DNA of 64,000 nucleotides from Planctomycetota bacterium (lineage in GTDB: Bacteria; Planctomycetota; Phycisphaerae; Phycisphaerales; Zrk34). A model generated the notes under the pieces. That model worked only from the letters and a program-made list of their open reading frames with translations. It did not search any database and was not told where the DNA came from. Made by a program: the position numbers and the translations under genes. The stretch lies in the NCBI GenBank assembly GCA_016125255.1, contig WGMD01000002.1, positions 62,001 to 126,000 of the forward strand, given 5' to 3'. Positions 16,942 to 27,171 of this stretch are shown here, one piece after another. How positions within the stretch are numbered: the stretch's first letter is position 1; each line of letters begins with the position of its first letter.

Positions 16942-18255
16942 TCATGCCGAAACAATATGCTCGCGTCGACCGGTGACTTTCCGCATCGCCCCGCGCGTGT
17001 CGACGACAAGCTTCGCATGATCCGCCACCATCTGATAGTCGTACGCCGCGTGATTCGTGGCGATCAGCACGCAGTCGTAACCGCCGAGCGATTTCGCATT
17101 GAGCGCCACGCTTTCCATCCCCAGATCATGCTCGCGCATCTTGTGCGTCCGCGGCACGTGCGGATCGTTGTAATCGACCGCCGCCCCCAGCCCGATCAGC
17201 TTCTCGATCAACTCGAATGCCGGCGACTCGCGCACATCGTCCACATCCGGCTTGTACGCCAGCCCCATCACCAGAATCTTCGACCCCTTGACGCTCTTGC
17301 CCTGCTCGTTGAGCGCGAGAATCGTCCGCTGCACGACGTAGTCGGGCATCGCATGATTCACCTCGCCCGCCAGTTCGATGAACCGCGTCGGCAGCCCCAC
17401 TTCGTGCGCCTTCCATGTCAGATAAAACGGATCGATCGGAATGCAGTGCCCGCCGAGCCCCGGCCCGGGGTAAAACGCCTGAAACCCGAACGGCTTGGTC
17501 GAAGCGGCGTCGATCACTTCCCAGATGTCGATGTCCATCGCCGTCAGCACGCGCTTCAGCTCATTGACCAGCGCGATGTTCACGGCACGATAGATGTTTT
17601 CGAGCAGCTTCGCCGCCTCCGCCACTTCGGCGTTCGACACGGGGATCACCTTCTGAATCGCGCAGCGGTAGAGTTCGACCGCGATGTCCCCGCTGATCGT
17701 GTCGATGCCGCCGACGAGTTTGGGGATCGTCTGCGTGTGATGATCCTTGCGGCCCGGGTCCTCGCGCTCCGGCGAGAACGCCAGGTAAAAATCCTTCCCG
17801 CACGTCATGCCCCGCGCCTCAAAGCGCGGCAGCATGATCTCGCGCGTCGTCCGCGGATACGTCGTCGATTCGAGCACGACGAGCTGACCGGGCCGCAGCG
17901 TTCTGGCGATGGCGTCCGCGGTGTTCTCGACGTAGCTCAGATCGGGTTCGAGATGCTTGCCCAGCGGCGTCGGCACGCAGACGATGACCGCGTCGGCCTC
18001 GCCCAGCCGGGCGAAATCCGCGGTGGCCTCGAAGCGCTTCGTCTGGACCATCTCGCGCACGATGCCCTCGCCCAGATGCCTGAGGTAATTGCGACCGGCG
18101 TTGAGCGCGTCGATCTTCGCCGGGTCGACGTCAAAGCCCATCGTGGGAAACCCGGCGAGCGAAAACGCCCGGCACAGCGGCAGGCCGACGTAGCCCATGC
18201 CGACGATCGCCACGACGGCCGAACGATCCTGAATCTTGTTTTGCAGTGATGCCAC
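16942..18255 (-). CDS. UDP-N-acetyl-D-glucosamine 6-dehydrogenase (WbpA/TviB/WecC family)
   Basis: 437 residues from GTG 18255, the nearest start after the NusG-like gene; the longer open frame upstream is only a shadow of that gene. VAIVGMGYVGLPL (Gly19-Gly24) binds NAD, VPTPLG and ESTTYPRTT are typical, and GPGLGGHCIPIDP carries the catalytic Cys271. YKPDVDDVRESPA follows near the C-terminus. The GHCIPID variant separates UDP-GlcNAc/ManNAc dehydrogenases from UDP-glucose dehydrogenases. It oxidises UDP-GlcNAc to UDP-GlcNAcA in the cytoplasm, and the adjoining epimerase gene suggests UDP-GalNAcA as the final product. Confidence 0.9.
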   Translation of the reverse strand: MASLQNKIQDRSAVVAIVGMGYVGLPLCRAFSLAGFPTMGFDVDPAKIDALNAGRNYLRHLGEGIVREMVQTKRFEATADFARLGEADAVIVCVPTPLGKHLEPDLSYVENTADAIARTLRPGQLVVLESTTYPRTTREIMLPRFEARGMTCGKDFYLAFSPEREDPGRKDHHTQTIPKLVGGIDTISGDIAVELYRCAIQKVIPVSNAEVAEAAKLLENIYRAVNIALVNELKRVLTAMDIDIWEVIDAASTKPFGFQAFYPGPGLGGHCIPIDPFYLTWKAHEVGLPTRFIELAGEVNHAMPDYVVQRTILALNEQGKSVKGSKILVMGLAYKPDVDDVRESPAFELIEKLIGLGAAVDYNDPHVPRTHKMREHDLGMESVALNAKSLGGYDCVLIATNHAAYDYQMVADHAKLVVDTRGAMRKVTGRREHIVSA

Positions 18256-18279
18256 GTCGGAAATGTACCTCGGGCGAGC

Positions 18280-18293
18280 CGTTTGGCCAAACG
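18280..18293. promoter_or_regulatory. 14-bp perfect palindrome in the nusG-like/dehydrogenase gap
   Basis: CGTTTGGCCAAACG is exactly self-complementary and lies in the 47 bp between the NusG-like stop and the dehydrogenase start. It could form a short RNA hairpin or bind a dimeric regulator. Confidence 0.35.
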
Positions 18294-18302
18294 CCGATCG
18301 CG

Positions 18303-18857
18303 TCAATCGGCTCCGATCGGCTCCAGCAGCGAGCCCTCGATCTCCAGCGACAGCGCCCGGCCGAGCATGTCGATCTTGAGAATGAGCCGGTCCATCGTCG
18401 TGCGGTCCTCCACCACGCCGCGCAGTCCGCGGAACGGTCCGCCCGTGACTTCGACCGGCACGCCCTTCGTCAGATACGGATACGGATCGAGCGGCGCCTC
18501 GCGCGTCAGCGCCAGATGAATCTGGCGGATCTGTTCGTCGAGCGTCCGCTGATCGGCGACTTTGATGATGTTCACCACGCGCTTGGTACGGTCCGCCTGA
18601 TACGCCTGCTCGACGGACCCGCGCAGGAACACGTAACCGGGGAACACGGGCATCGCCGTCCGCACCTTTTTCTTGCCGTGGAATTTCACCTGTCGGCTCA
18701 ACGGCAGGTACACGCCGATGTGCATGGCGATCAGATCGGCCAGCAGGACTTTTTCCTGCCGGCTGCGCGTGTGGAGCACGAACCAGTCGCCCTCCGCCGG
18801 GAGCGGAAGCTGGAGCGGCGCCGAGGCGGCGAGGGGCTCGTGCGTGGATTTCGTCAT
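18303..18857 (-). CDS. Specialised NusG paralogue (RfaH/UpxY/LoaP-like transcription antiterminator)
   Basis: 184 residues from ATG 18857 with GAGG 6 nt upstream. Residues about 20-130 form an NGN domain: GDWFVLHTRSRQEKVL, KKKVRTAMPVFPGYVFLRG (the conserved FPGYVF strand), then VVNIIKV. The C-terminal KOW segment reads GVPVEVTGGPFRGLRGVV. Essential NusG normally lies in a ribosomal-protein and secE context, while this copy heads a nucleotide-sugar operon, as RfaH-like and UpxY proteins do. It likely travels with RNA polymerase to allow read-through of long polysaccharide operons. Which operon it serves is inferred; the neighbours downstream are the first candidates. Confidence 0.87.
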   Translation of the reverse strand: MTKSTHEPLAASAPLQLPLPAEGDWFVLHTRSRQEKVLLADLIAMHIGVYLPLSRQVKFHGKKKVRTAMPVFPGYVFLRGSVEQAYQADRTKRVVNIIKVADQRTLDEQIRQIHLALTREAPLDPYPYLTKGVPVEVTGGPFRGLRGVVEDRTTMDRLILKIDMLGRALSLEIEGSLLEPIGAD

Positions 18858-18870
18858 GAATGACCTCGAC

Positions 18871-18911
18871 CCAAAAATCCCCGCTCGGGCGGGCCACATA
18901 CTCCAAAGTAT
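18871..18911 (-). promoter_or_regulatory. Leader hairpins upstream of the NusG-like gene
   Basis: Just before the ribosome-binding site, the minus strand can form CCCGC-CCGA-GCGGG followed by GATTTTT (18873-18893), a short terminator-like structure. ATACT-CCAA-AGTAT (18898-18911) lies upstream. Both are small; attenuation of the antiterminator's own gene is possible but not shown. Confidence 0.25.
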
Positions 18912-19117
18912 CGGCCCCGCGGCGCGGCGACTTTGATCCAAAGCCGCCCCTGATCGTTCAACAAATCCGTTCATCACGCCCCGGCCGCGCGGCCACTGAT
19001 CGCATGTCCGCGCGGTCGACGCCCACGGTCGAAGGCGTGATTGTAGACACCCCGGCTTGGGCCTTCCAACCCCGCGATATCGGACCACCGACCGCGCCGA
19101 ACATGCTAAGATCGGGC

Positions 19118-21418
19118 ATGACTTTTCCCACTTCGATCCGCGCGGCGATGGTCAGTCTGCTTTTGTGCGCAGCCCTTGTCGCCGCCGAACCCACCGTCCT
19201 CATCACGCGCGCCAACGCCACGCCCGACCCCGCGATTCACATGCTGCGCATCGCCGTCCCCCCCGCCGTGGCGACCAGTCCGCCCGCCCCCGCGCCGATC
19301 AATGCCCTGCCCGAAATTCAAAACACCCTCAACGCCTGGTACCAGCAGGGAACCGCCGCCGGAAACATCGGCGACTGTTACGACAATCGCGATCGCGGCC
19401 ACTCCCAGCTCGGCGGCTACTTCCCCCAGATGACGCGCATCACCTACGACGCCGAACTCAAGCAGCACAATCTCGACTACGGCGTGCAGGTCCAACTCAT
19501 CTTCGACCGCGTCGTCATGGGCAATTCCTCGACCGCCCTCGGCGGCGAAGCGTGGCGATCCAACCCGCGCCTCTGCTACGTCAATCCGCTCTATATGGGC
19601 GCCCTCGAAGAGCAGTACCGTCACAATCACATCTACCTCTACCCCGAGCACCGCGACTACGATCCCGGTCACAACGGCGACACCGGCTACGGCGACGTCT
19701 TCGACGCCAATACGCCCTACGTCATCATCTCGCAGGGCTCCAGCGGTTCCGATCAGCCGTTCATGAAAGCCGTGCTCGCCACGCTCGCCGCCTTCCAGCC
19801 CGAAACGAAAAAGAAGCTCATCGAGAAAAACCTCATCGCGCCGACCGTGCAGATGATCCTGCGGCGCACCTACGGCAAGGCGCGCGGCGACAACGATTAT
19901 CTGAGCGGCGCGGCGCATCCGCCGGTCTTCGACGGCTCAAAGCTCAACCTGCCCGCCATGATCGGCCTCGCCCACAGCATCGCCCCCGACAAGCTCCCGC
20001 CCGTCGCGCGCGTCGCCGTCGTGAGCGAAACCAGCGGCGAACTCGGCGTCGATTACTTTGAGGCCGCCCCCGGCACCGTCGTCTTCAACACCGCCAACGC
20101 CGTCGCACGCCTGCACCGGCCCATCGAACGCGACTACAAAATGACCGTCTCCGCCGGCGCGTCGACCGACCCCAACGGCCTGCCGCTGACCTATCACTGG
20201 GTCGTCCTGCAGGGCGATCCGAATCGCATCGCCATCAAGAAACTCAAGGACGACGGATCGCTGGTCGAACTCACCGTCGCGTATCACGCCCGTTTCCCGA
20301 TCGCCCCCGACTCGGACATGATGTCCAATCGCGTCGACGTCGGCCTGTTCGTCAATAACGGCGCGTATTACTCCGCTCCCGCATTCGTCTCGCTCGCTTC
20401 GCTCGACAGCGAGCGCCGCACATATGACCAAAAGGGGCGCATCGTCGAAGTCGATTACGGCGCGCGCGATGTGGGATGGAAGATCATGGACTGGGCGGGT
20501 CTGCTGGAGCGCCTCGCCGCCGACGCGCCGCCGGTCGGCTTCGAGCCGGGCGACGCGGCGGCGCATGACGCACTGGCGCGCGCGGCCCAGCGGTCGCGGG
20601 CGGCGATGACCACGGTCGAGCCGGCCAAAAATGCGTGGGACGAAGCGAAAAAAACATTCGACGGGGCGGCGGAGGCGGTCAAGAAGGCCAGGTCGGACAA
20701 GGCCGACCCCGATTTCATCAAGGCCGCTCTCGAAACGCAGCAGCTCGCCGAGCAGCGGCTCCAGACGGCCAAGCGCGTGTACGACAATGCGCTGGCGGCG
20801 GTCGATGCGGTCATCGACGAAAAGTCGCTCGCCCTGCAGGGCTCGGCAAGGCAATGGGTCGAGCGGGCGATCGATCGATGCGTCAACGATCCTTCGTTCG
20901 TGGTGACGCATTGGGCGGCCATCGCCAAGGCCGCGACGCCCCAATTGCGGGCGCGGTTTGAGGGCAACGCCAAGAAGCTCGCCGCGCTCGATGCGATCAA
21001 CGGCACGAGTCGGCGTCTGGCGATCGACCTGAACGTCGATGTGCTCGAGCACATGCAGATGCAGGGCGTGGTGCAGTTCGCCATTCGGACCAACTACTTC
21101 GACCCGATGCTCGCCACGCAGCGTCAGTGGTGCGACCTGTATCACTACGACGGCGACGCGGACAAGCCGATCGGTTGGACGCGTCAGTGGCCCGACGGAC
21201 ACACGGACGACTTCACCGCCGACGGACTGCGCGTGCTCGACCGCGATGCGCAAGGCCGCCCGCTGCACGCCCGCACGGTGCGCTACGCCATCGACCCGAA
21301 CAGCAAGGGCGTCGTGCGATCACTGATGCAGACCGACGGCGACATGAAGGCGACGTACCACTACGAAGACGAGCACGATCATCGGGGCCGGATCGTCGAG
21401 CGCGAACCCATTCAGTAA
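19118..21418 (+). CDS. Large secreted protein of unknown function
   Basis: 766 residues from ATG 19118 (ATG 19103 is an alternative). A signal peptide MTFPTSIRAAMVSLLLCAALVAAE is clear. The first third contains IGDCYDNRDRGHSQL, HIYLYPEHRDYDPGHNGDTGYGDVF and TPYVIISQGSSGSD, His/Asp/Tyr-rich segments that could be a metal or active site. Residues about 320-450 resemble an Ig/PKD-like domain (ASTDPNGLPLTYHWVVLQG). A charged coiled-coil-like stretch occupies about 490-590, and the C-terminus includes DLYHYDGDADKPIGWTRQWPDG. I recognise no family. The gene diverges from the NusG-like operon. TAAGAT preceded by TGC lies 6 nt upstream of the start, a possible extended -10 implying a leaderless transcript. 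Confidence 0.75.
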   Translation: MTFPTSIRAAMVSLLLCAALVAAEPTVLITRANATPDPAIHMLRIAVPPAVATSPPAPAPINALPEIQNTLNAWYQQGTAAGNIGDCYDNRDRGHSQLGGYFPQMTRITYDAELKQHNLDYGVQVQLIFDRVVMGNSSTALGGEAWRSNPRLCYVNPLYMGALEEQYRHNHIYLYPEHRDYDPGHNGDTGYGDVFDANTPYVIISQGSSGSDQPFMKAVLATLAAFQPETKKKLIEKNLIAPTVQMILRRTYGKARGDNDYLSGAAHPPVFDGSKLNLPAMIGLAHSIAPDKLPPVARVAVVSETSGELGVDYFEAAPGTVVFNTANAVARLHRPIERDYKMTVSAGASTDPNGLPLTYHWVVLQGDPNRIAIKKLKDDGSLVELTVAYHARFPIAPDSDMMSNRVDVGLFVNNGAYYSAPAFVSLASLDSERRTYDQKGRIVEVDYGARDVGWKIMDWAGLLERLAADAPPVGFEPGDAAAHDALARAAQRSRAAMTTVEPAKNAWDEAKKTFDGAAEAVKKARSDKADPDFIKAALETQQLAEQRLQTAKRVYDNALAAVDAVIDEKSLALQGSARQWVERAIDRCVNDPSFVVTHWAAIAKAATPQLRARFEGNAKKLAALDAINGTSRRLAIDLNVDVLEHMQMQGVVQFAIRTNYFDPMLATQRQWCDLYHYDGDADKPIGWTRQWPDGHTDDFTADGLRVLDRDAQGRPLHARTVRYAIDPNSKGVVRSLMQTDGDMKATYHYEDEHDHRGRIVEREPIQ

Positions 21419-21434
21419 TCGCGTGAAAGCGAAA

Positions 21435-21460
21435 GGCGGGGAGACTGAAGTCTCCCCGCC
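21435..21460. terminator. 26-bp palindrome, convergent-gene repeat copy 1
   Basis: Perfect 12-bp arms GGCGGGGAGACT and complement around GA. It lies 16 bp after the stop of the secreted-protein gene and 27 bp beyond the end of the convergent cysNC. Its position suggests a two-way transcription terminator, although no long T-run follows. Copies 2 and 3 at 30868 and 45604 have identical arms. Confidence 0.6.
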
Positions 21461-21487
21461 TCGTAACGGTCGATGATCGAACATGCT

Positions 21488-23422
21488 TTAGAGGATCCCC
21501 CGACTCTCCAGCAGGGCCATCACCTTGTCGACGCATTCGGCGACGGGCGTTTTGGCGGTGTCGAGTTTCAGGTCGGGCTTGGCGGGCGCTTCGTAGGGCG
21601 CGGACACGCCGGGGAACTGGGCGATTTCGCCCGCGTCAGCGGCGCCGTAGAGGCCTTCCTGATCGCGTTTGCGGCAGACGTCCAGCGGCGCATCCAGATG
21701 CACCACGATGAAGCGCGGCGCGCCGATGACATTGGCGGCCTTCGTGCGGGCCTCTTCGCTGGGGGCGACGAAGGCGCAGAGGCAGATAAGCCCGGCGTCG
21801 TTCATGAGCTTGGCGACTTCCGCGCCGCGGCGGAGGTTTTCGCTGCGCGCCTCGGCGGAGAAGCCCAGGTCCCTGCTGATGCCCAGCCGCATGTTCTGAC
21901 CGTCGAGCACGGTCGCGGCGCGCCCGGCTTCGAAGAGCCGCCGCTCCAGCGCGTACGCCGTCGTCGTCTTGCCGGCGCCGGACAGGCCCGTGAACAAGAC
22001 GGTCGCCGGCGTCTGCCCGAAGCGGGCGCGGCGCTCGTCGGGCGTGACGATCGAATGCTCGGCGTGCAGTTTCTCGCTCGACGGCGCATCGTCCCAGTGA
22101 TCGCCCGTGGCGTCGCCGGTCGCGCGGTCGAGAATCATGCCCGCCGCGACGGTCGCGTTGGTCAGGCGGTCGATGAGGATGAACGCGCCGGTCGTGCGGT
22201 TTTTCTTGTAGGCGTCGAACGCCACCGCCTGATTGAGCTTGATCTGGCAGCGGCCGATCTCGTTGAGGGCGAGCGTCGGGGCGTCCTTGCGGTGCAGCGT
22301 GTTGACGTCGATCTGGTAGCGCAGCGTGCTGACGGAGCCGACGACGGTGCGCGTCGTGTGCTTGATGTAATACTGCTTGCCGGGCACCATCGGCGTCTCG
22401 TGCATCCAGACGACCATCGCATCGAACTTGTCGGCGACGGTCGGCACATTGCCGGGGTGGACCAGCATGTCGCCGCGGCTCACGTCGATTTCGTCGGTGA
22501 GCGTCAGCGTCAGCGACAGCGGCGGGAAGCCCTCGTCCAGGTCGCCGTCCATGGTGACGATCTTCCTGACGCGCGATTTCTTGCGCGACGGCAGCACCAT
22601 GACTTCGTCGCCCGGCCGCACCACCCCCGACGCCACCGTCCCGCAGAATCCGCGGAAGTCGAGGTTCGGGCGGTTGACGTACTGCACCGGCATGCGGAAG
22701 TCGGTCATGTTCCGGTCCGCCGCGATGTGCACGTTTTCCAGAAGGTGCATCAGCGTCGAGCCGGTGTACCAGTCCATCGACGTGGAGCGCTCGACGACGT
22801 TGTCGCCCTTCAGCGCGCTGATCGGGATGAATCGGACGTCGTCGATCTCGAGCCGGGACGCGAAGTTGGCATAGTCGGCGCGGATTTTGTCGAAGACGTC
22901 CTGGCTGAAGCCGACGAGGTCCATCTTGTTGATGGCGATGATGACGTGCTTGATGCCCAGGAGGGAGACGATGAACGAATGGCGCTTGGTCTGGGCGAGG
23001 ACGCCGTGGCGGGCGTCGATGAGAATGATGGCCAGATCGCAGGTGGAGGCGCCGGTGGCCATGTTGCGCGTGTACTGTTCGTGGCCGGGCGTGTCGGCGA
23101 TGATGAACTTGCGCTTGGACGTCGAGAAGTAGCGGTAGGCGACGTCGATCGTGATGCCCTGCTCGCGCTCCGCCTGAAGCCCGTCCACGAGCAGCGCCAG
23201 ATCGACATCCCCGCCGGTCGTCCCGCTCTTGACCGAGTCCTTCTTGATCGCCTCGAGCTGATCCTCGTAGATCATCTTCGAGTCGTGCAGCAGCCGGCCG
23301 ATGAGCGTGCTCTTGCCGTCGTCGACGCTGCCGCAGGTCAAAAGGCGCAACAGTTCCTTGCGCTCATGCTGCGCGAGATAAGCGTCGATGTCCGTCGCGA
23401 TGAGTTCAGACTGATGCGACAT
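21488..23422 (-). CDS. cysNC: Bifunctional sulfate adenylyltransferase GTPase subunit / adenylylsulfate kinase
   Basis: 644 residues. The N-terminal GTPase shows [17 protein letters not shown] (G1), [13 protein letters not shown] (G3) and AINKMDLVG (G4), then EF-Tu-like beta-barrel domains. The C-terminal APS kinase begins near residue 470 with [13 protein letters not shown] (P-loop 479-486) and has [16 protein letters not shown]. Together with CysD it turns sulfate and ATP into APS, and the kinase domain then makes PAPS. It starts 3 bp after the cysD stop and is clearly co-transcribed. The PAPS product is what the sulfotransferase at 2072-3064 needs. Confidence 0.96.
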   Translation of the reverse strand: MSHQSELIATDIDAYLAQHERKELLRLLTCGSVDDGKSTLIGRLLHDSKMIYEDQLEAIKKDSVKSGTTGGDVDLALLVDGLQAEREQGITIDVAYRYFSTSKRKFIIADTPGHEQYTRNMATGASTCDLAIILIDARHGVLAQTKRHSFIVSLLGIKHVIIAINKMDLVGFSQDVFDKIRADYANFASRLEIDDVRFIPISALKGDNVVERSTSMDWYTGSTLMHLLENVHIAADRNMTDFRMPVQYVNRPNLDFRGFCGTVASGVVRPGDEVMVLPSRKKSRVRKIVTMDGDLDEGFPPLSLTLTLTDEIDVSRGDMLVHPGNVPTVADKFDAMVVWMHETPMVPGKQYYIKHTTRTVVGSVSTLRYQIDVNTLHRKDAPTLALNEIGRCQIKLNQAVAFDAYKKNRTTGAFILIDRLTNATVAAGMILDRATGDATGDHWDDAPSSEKLHAEHSIVTPDERRARFGQTPATVLFTGLSGAGKTTTAYALERRLFEAGRAATVLDGQNMRLGISRDLGFSAEARSENLRRGAEVAKLMNDAGLICLCAFVAPSEEARTKAANVIGAPRFIVVHLDAPLDVCRKRDQEGLYGAADAGEIAQFPGVSAPYEAPAKPDLKLDTAKTPVAECVDKVMALLESRGIL

Positions 23423-23425
23423 GGC

Positions 23426-24337
23426 TCAGAAATACCCTTCTTTTTTCTTCTCTTCCATCGACCCGGCCTGATCGTAGTCGATGACGCGGCCCTGTCGCTC
23501 GCTCTGGCGCGTGAGCAGCATTTCCTGAATAATCTCCGGCAGCGTCGTCGCCTTCGACTCGACCGCGCCGGAAAGGGGGTAGCAGCCGAGCGTGCGGAAA
23601 CGCACCATCTTCATCTGCGGCTTCTCGCCCGGCTTAAGCTTCATGCGCTCGTCATCCACCATGATCATGTTCCCGTCGCGCATGACAATCGGGCGCTCGG
23701 CGGCGAAATACAGCGGGACGATCGGAATCTTCTCAAGGTGGATGTACTGCCAGACGTCCAGCTCGGTCCAGTTGGAGAGCGGGAAGACGCGGATGGACTC
23801 GCCCTTGTTGACCCGGCTGTTGTAGATGTGCCAGAGTTCGGGGCGCTGATTCTTGGGGTCCCATCGGTGATTGACGTCGCGGAAGGAGTAGACGCGTTCC
23901 TTGGCGCGGCTCTTTTCCTCATCGCGTCGCGCCCCGCCGAAGGCCGCATCGAACTGATGCTTGGTCAGCGCCTGTTTGAGCGCTTCGGTCTTCATGATGT
24001 CCGTGTGCTTTTTGGAGCCGTGCGTGAAGGGGTTGATGCCCTGCGCGACGCCTTCCTGATTGATGTGCACGATCAGGTCCAGGCCCAGCTCCTTGCGGAT
24101 GTACCACTCGCGGAACTCGATCATTTCCCGGAATTTCCAGGTGGTGTCGACATGCATGAGCGGGAACGGCAGCCGGCCGGGGAAGAAGGCCTTCCGCGCC
24201 AGGTGCAGCATGACCGCCGAGTCCTTGCCGATCGAATAGAGCATCACCGGGCGTTCAAATTCAGCCGCGACTTCACGGATGATATGAATGCTCTCGGACT
24301 CGAGCTCTTTCAGATGCGTGATGTTGTATCCAGCCAT
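23426..24337 (-). CDS. cysD: Sulfate adenylyltransferase subunit 2
   Basis: 303 residues from ATG 24337 (a TTG at 24358 gives 7 more residues but has poor spacing). [20 protein letters not shown] is the PP-loop-type ATP-binding motif of the PAPS reductase/CysD fold, and [16 protein letters not shown] and [16 protein letters not shown] are highly conserved in CysD. The C-terminus ends EEKKKEGYF as in typical CysD. It forms a heterodimer with the CysN half of the next gene. A minus-strand TATACT at 24380-24385 is a possible -10 box for the pair. Confidence 0.96.
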   Translation of the reverse strand: MAGYNITHLKELESESIHIIREVAAEFERPVMLYSIGKDSAVMLHLARKAFFPGRLPFPLMHVDTTWKFREMIEFREWYIRKELGLDLIVHINQEGVAQGINPFTHGSKKHTDIMKTEALKQALTKHQFDAAFGGARRDEEKSRAKERVYSFRDVNHRWDPKNQRPELWHIYNSRVNKGESIRVFPLSNWTELDVWQYIHLEKIPIVPLYFAAERPIVMRDGNMIMVDDERMKLKPGEKPQMKMVRFRTLGCYPLSGAVESKATTLPEIIQEMLLTRQSERQGRVIDYDQAGSMEEKKKEGYF

Positions 24338-24417
24338 GGGGCGGCTCGTCTTTGTCAATTCCTGGCGGCAGGGTCAGGGAGTATATCGGCTTGTCACGTC
24401 GTTGCCCACTGTCCCCG

Positions 24418-25794
24418 TCATGCCTGAGCCGCGCCCGTCGTCGCCGGGGCCACGCTGCGGCGCCCCACCGAGTGATACGCGAATCCCTGCTCGGCCATCG
24501 TCTTGGGCCGATACAGATTCCGACCGTCGAAAATCACCGGGCGGTTCATCCGCTGACGCATCTCCGCGAACTCCGGCGTGCGGAACTCGTCCCACTCGGT
24601 GCAGATGATCAATGCATCCGCCCCGTCCAGCGCCGCCATGGCGTCGGCGGCGTACGTGATCCGGTCGCGGAAAATGTGCTCGGCGCTTTCGTGAGCGACC
24701 GGGTCGTAGGCCGTCACCGTCGCGCGGTTCGAGAGCAGATGGTCGATGATCGTCACGGACGGGGCCTGACGCATGTCGTCCGTGCTGGGCTTGAACGCCA
24801 GTCCCCAGATGGCGAATTTCTTGCCCGCCAGATCGCCGTCGAAACATTTGTCGATGCGCGCGATGAAGCGGTAGCGCTGGCGCTGGTTCACTTCATGCAC
24901 CGCACGCAGCAGTTCCGCCGGCGAGTTGCACATCTGACCCATGCTCACGCCCGCGAGCACATCCTTCGGGAAGCACGATCCGCCGAAGCCCAGCCCGGGG
25001 TACAGGAACTGGTTGCCGATGCGTTTGTCGGAGCACATGCCCTGCCGCACCTGCTCGATGTCCGCCCCGAGCGCTTCGCACAGCGAGGCGATTTCGTTGA
25101 TGAAGCTGATCTTCGTCGCCAGCATGCAGTTGCTCGCGTACTTGACCATCTCCGCCGACGGCACGTCGAGCACGTAAATCGGATTGCCCTGCCGCACGAA
25201 CGGCTCGTAAAGCTCGCGCAGACGCTCGCCCGCGTCCGGATGATCCACGCCGATCACCACGCGGTCGGGCTTGTTAAAGTCATTGATCGCCGCGCCTTCC
25301 TTGAGGAACTCCGGGTTGGAGCCCATGTAAAACGGCTTGTTCGTCCGCTCGGCGATCGCCGCGCGCACGCGCTGGTTCGTGCCGACCGGCACGGTCGACT
25401 TGACGATGATGATCTTCGGCTTCGCCTCGTCGATCGCGCCGCCGAAGGGGCCTTCGCCGTCTTCGAGCGCCTGCCCGATTTCCTCCGCGACTTTCATCAC
25501 GGCCGTCAGGTCCGCCTTCCCGTTCTCATCGCTGGGCGTGCCCACGCAGATGAAAATCATGTCGGCTTCCTGGTACGACTTGGCGCGCTCGGTGGTGAAG
25601 TGCAGGCGATCATGCGCCGCGTTGCGATGCACCATCTCCTCCAGCCCCGGCTCGTAGATCGGAATCTCGCCCTTGTTGAGGCGGTCGATCTTCTTCTGGT
25701 CCACGTCCACGCAAGTCACGTGGTTCCCCACGTTCGCCAGACACGTGCCCGTCACCAGGCCCACATAACCGGTTCCCACCATGGTCAGATGCAT
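24418..25794 (-). CDS. ugd: UDP-glucose 6-dehydrogenase
   Basis: 458 residues; GGAG 8 nt upstream of ATG 25794. MHLTMVGTGYVGLVTGTCLA binds NAD, VGTPSDENGKAD and VKSTVPVGT are family motifs, and GFGGSCFPKDV carries the catalytic cysteine, the variant typical of UDP-glucose (not UDP-GlcNAc) dehydrogenases. WGLAFKPSTDDMRQAPS follows. It makes UDP-glucuronate, the substrate of the decarboxylase encoded 116 bp upstream on the same strand. It probably feeds the polysaccharide genes. Confidence 0.95.
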   Translation of the reverse strand: MHLTMVGTGYVGLVTGTCLANVGNHVTCVDVDQKKIDRLNKGEIPIYEPGLEEMVHRNAAHDRLHFTTERAKSYQEADMIFICVGTPSDENGKADLTAVMKVAEEIGQALEDGEGPFGGAIDEAKPKIIIVKSTVPVGTNQRVRAAIAERTNKPFYMGSNPEFLKEGAAINDFNKPDRVVIGVDHPDAGERLRELYEPFVRQGNPIYVLDVPSAEMVKYASNCMLATKISFINEIASLCEALGADIEQVRQGMCSDKRIGNQFLYPGLGFGGSCFPKDVLAGVSMGQMCNSPAELLRAVHEVNQRQRYRFIARIDKCFDGDLAGKKFAIWGLAFKPSTDDMRQAPSVTIIDHLLSNRATVTAYDPVAHESAEHIFRDRITYAADAMAALDGADALIICTEWDEFRTPEFAEMRQRMNRPVIFDGRNLYRPKTMAEQGFAYHSVGRRSVAPATTGAAQA

Positions 25795-25910
25795 CGAATC
25801 AGCTCCAAATACAGGACGGTCCGTATGCAGTTCTTCGGCTGATCGAAGCCGAGACTTTCACGACCGATAGACCCAATAATAGGCCGCTGCCCCGCCGATC
25901 CGCCGGGGGT

Positions 25911-26897
<987 letters not shown>

Positions 26898-27017
26898 GCG
26901 TGCGGAAATCCCTTGTGCATGCGGGGCATGCGCGTCCGTCGAGTCAGCGGCGACAAGTGCGGATCCCCCCGACGCCCCGGACCCCTGATCGCACCGCCCG
27001 CGAATAAGCAATCGGCC

Positions 27018-27045
27018 AGTCTAGCCGCAAACATAACCCTTGCAA
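27018..27045 (-). promoter_or_regulatory. Candidate promoter of the uxs-ugd genes
   Basis: Minus-strand TTGCAA (27040-27045), 16-nt spacer, TAGACT (27018-27023). It lies in the divergent gap with glmS and gives a leader of about 115 nt. Confidence 0.35.
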
Positions 27046-27064
27046 CACGATCGCGGGGCGATTC

Positions 27065-27093
27065 TAGACTTTCCCGGACCAGCGGGCTATAAA
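27065..27093 (+). promoter_or_regulatory. Candidate promoter of glmS
   Basis: TAGACT (27065-27070), 17-nt spacer, TATAAA (27088-27093). Transcription would start about 70 nt before ATG 27172. Confidence 0.45.
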
Positions 27094-27171
27094 CCTTGCG
27101 ACCGGTCTGGCCGATGATCAAATGCATCGCGCGTGACGCGGTCGCGCTTTTTCATCCGTCGGAGTCGGACC

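Noticed and set aside
16942-18906. A single 654-residue protein joining an Arg-rich N-terminus to UDP-GlcNAc dehydrogenase
   Set aside because: The first 217 codons lie antisense-phase to the NusG-like gene (same strand, other frame), have Arg/Pro/Ala-rich random composition and no family match. The dehydrogenase aligns only from GTG 18255.
21473-24427. A 984-residue plus-strand open frame over cysNC and cysD
   Set aside because: It is antisense to two unmistakable sulfate-activation genes, rich in Arg/Asp/Val from GC-biased third positions, with no motifs.
27094-27171. glmS ribozyme or riboswitch in the glmS leader
   Set aside because: The leader is only about 70 nt and shows none of the ribozyme's conserved core that I can recognise.
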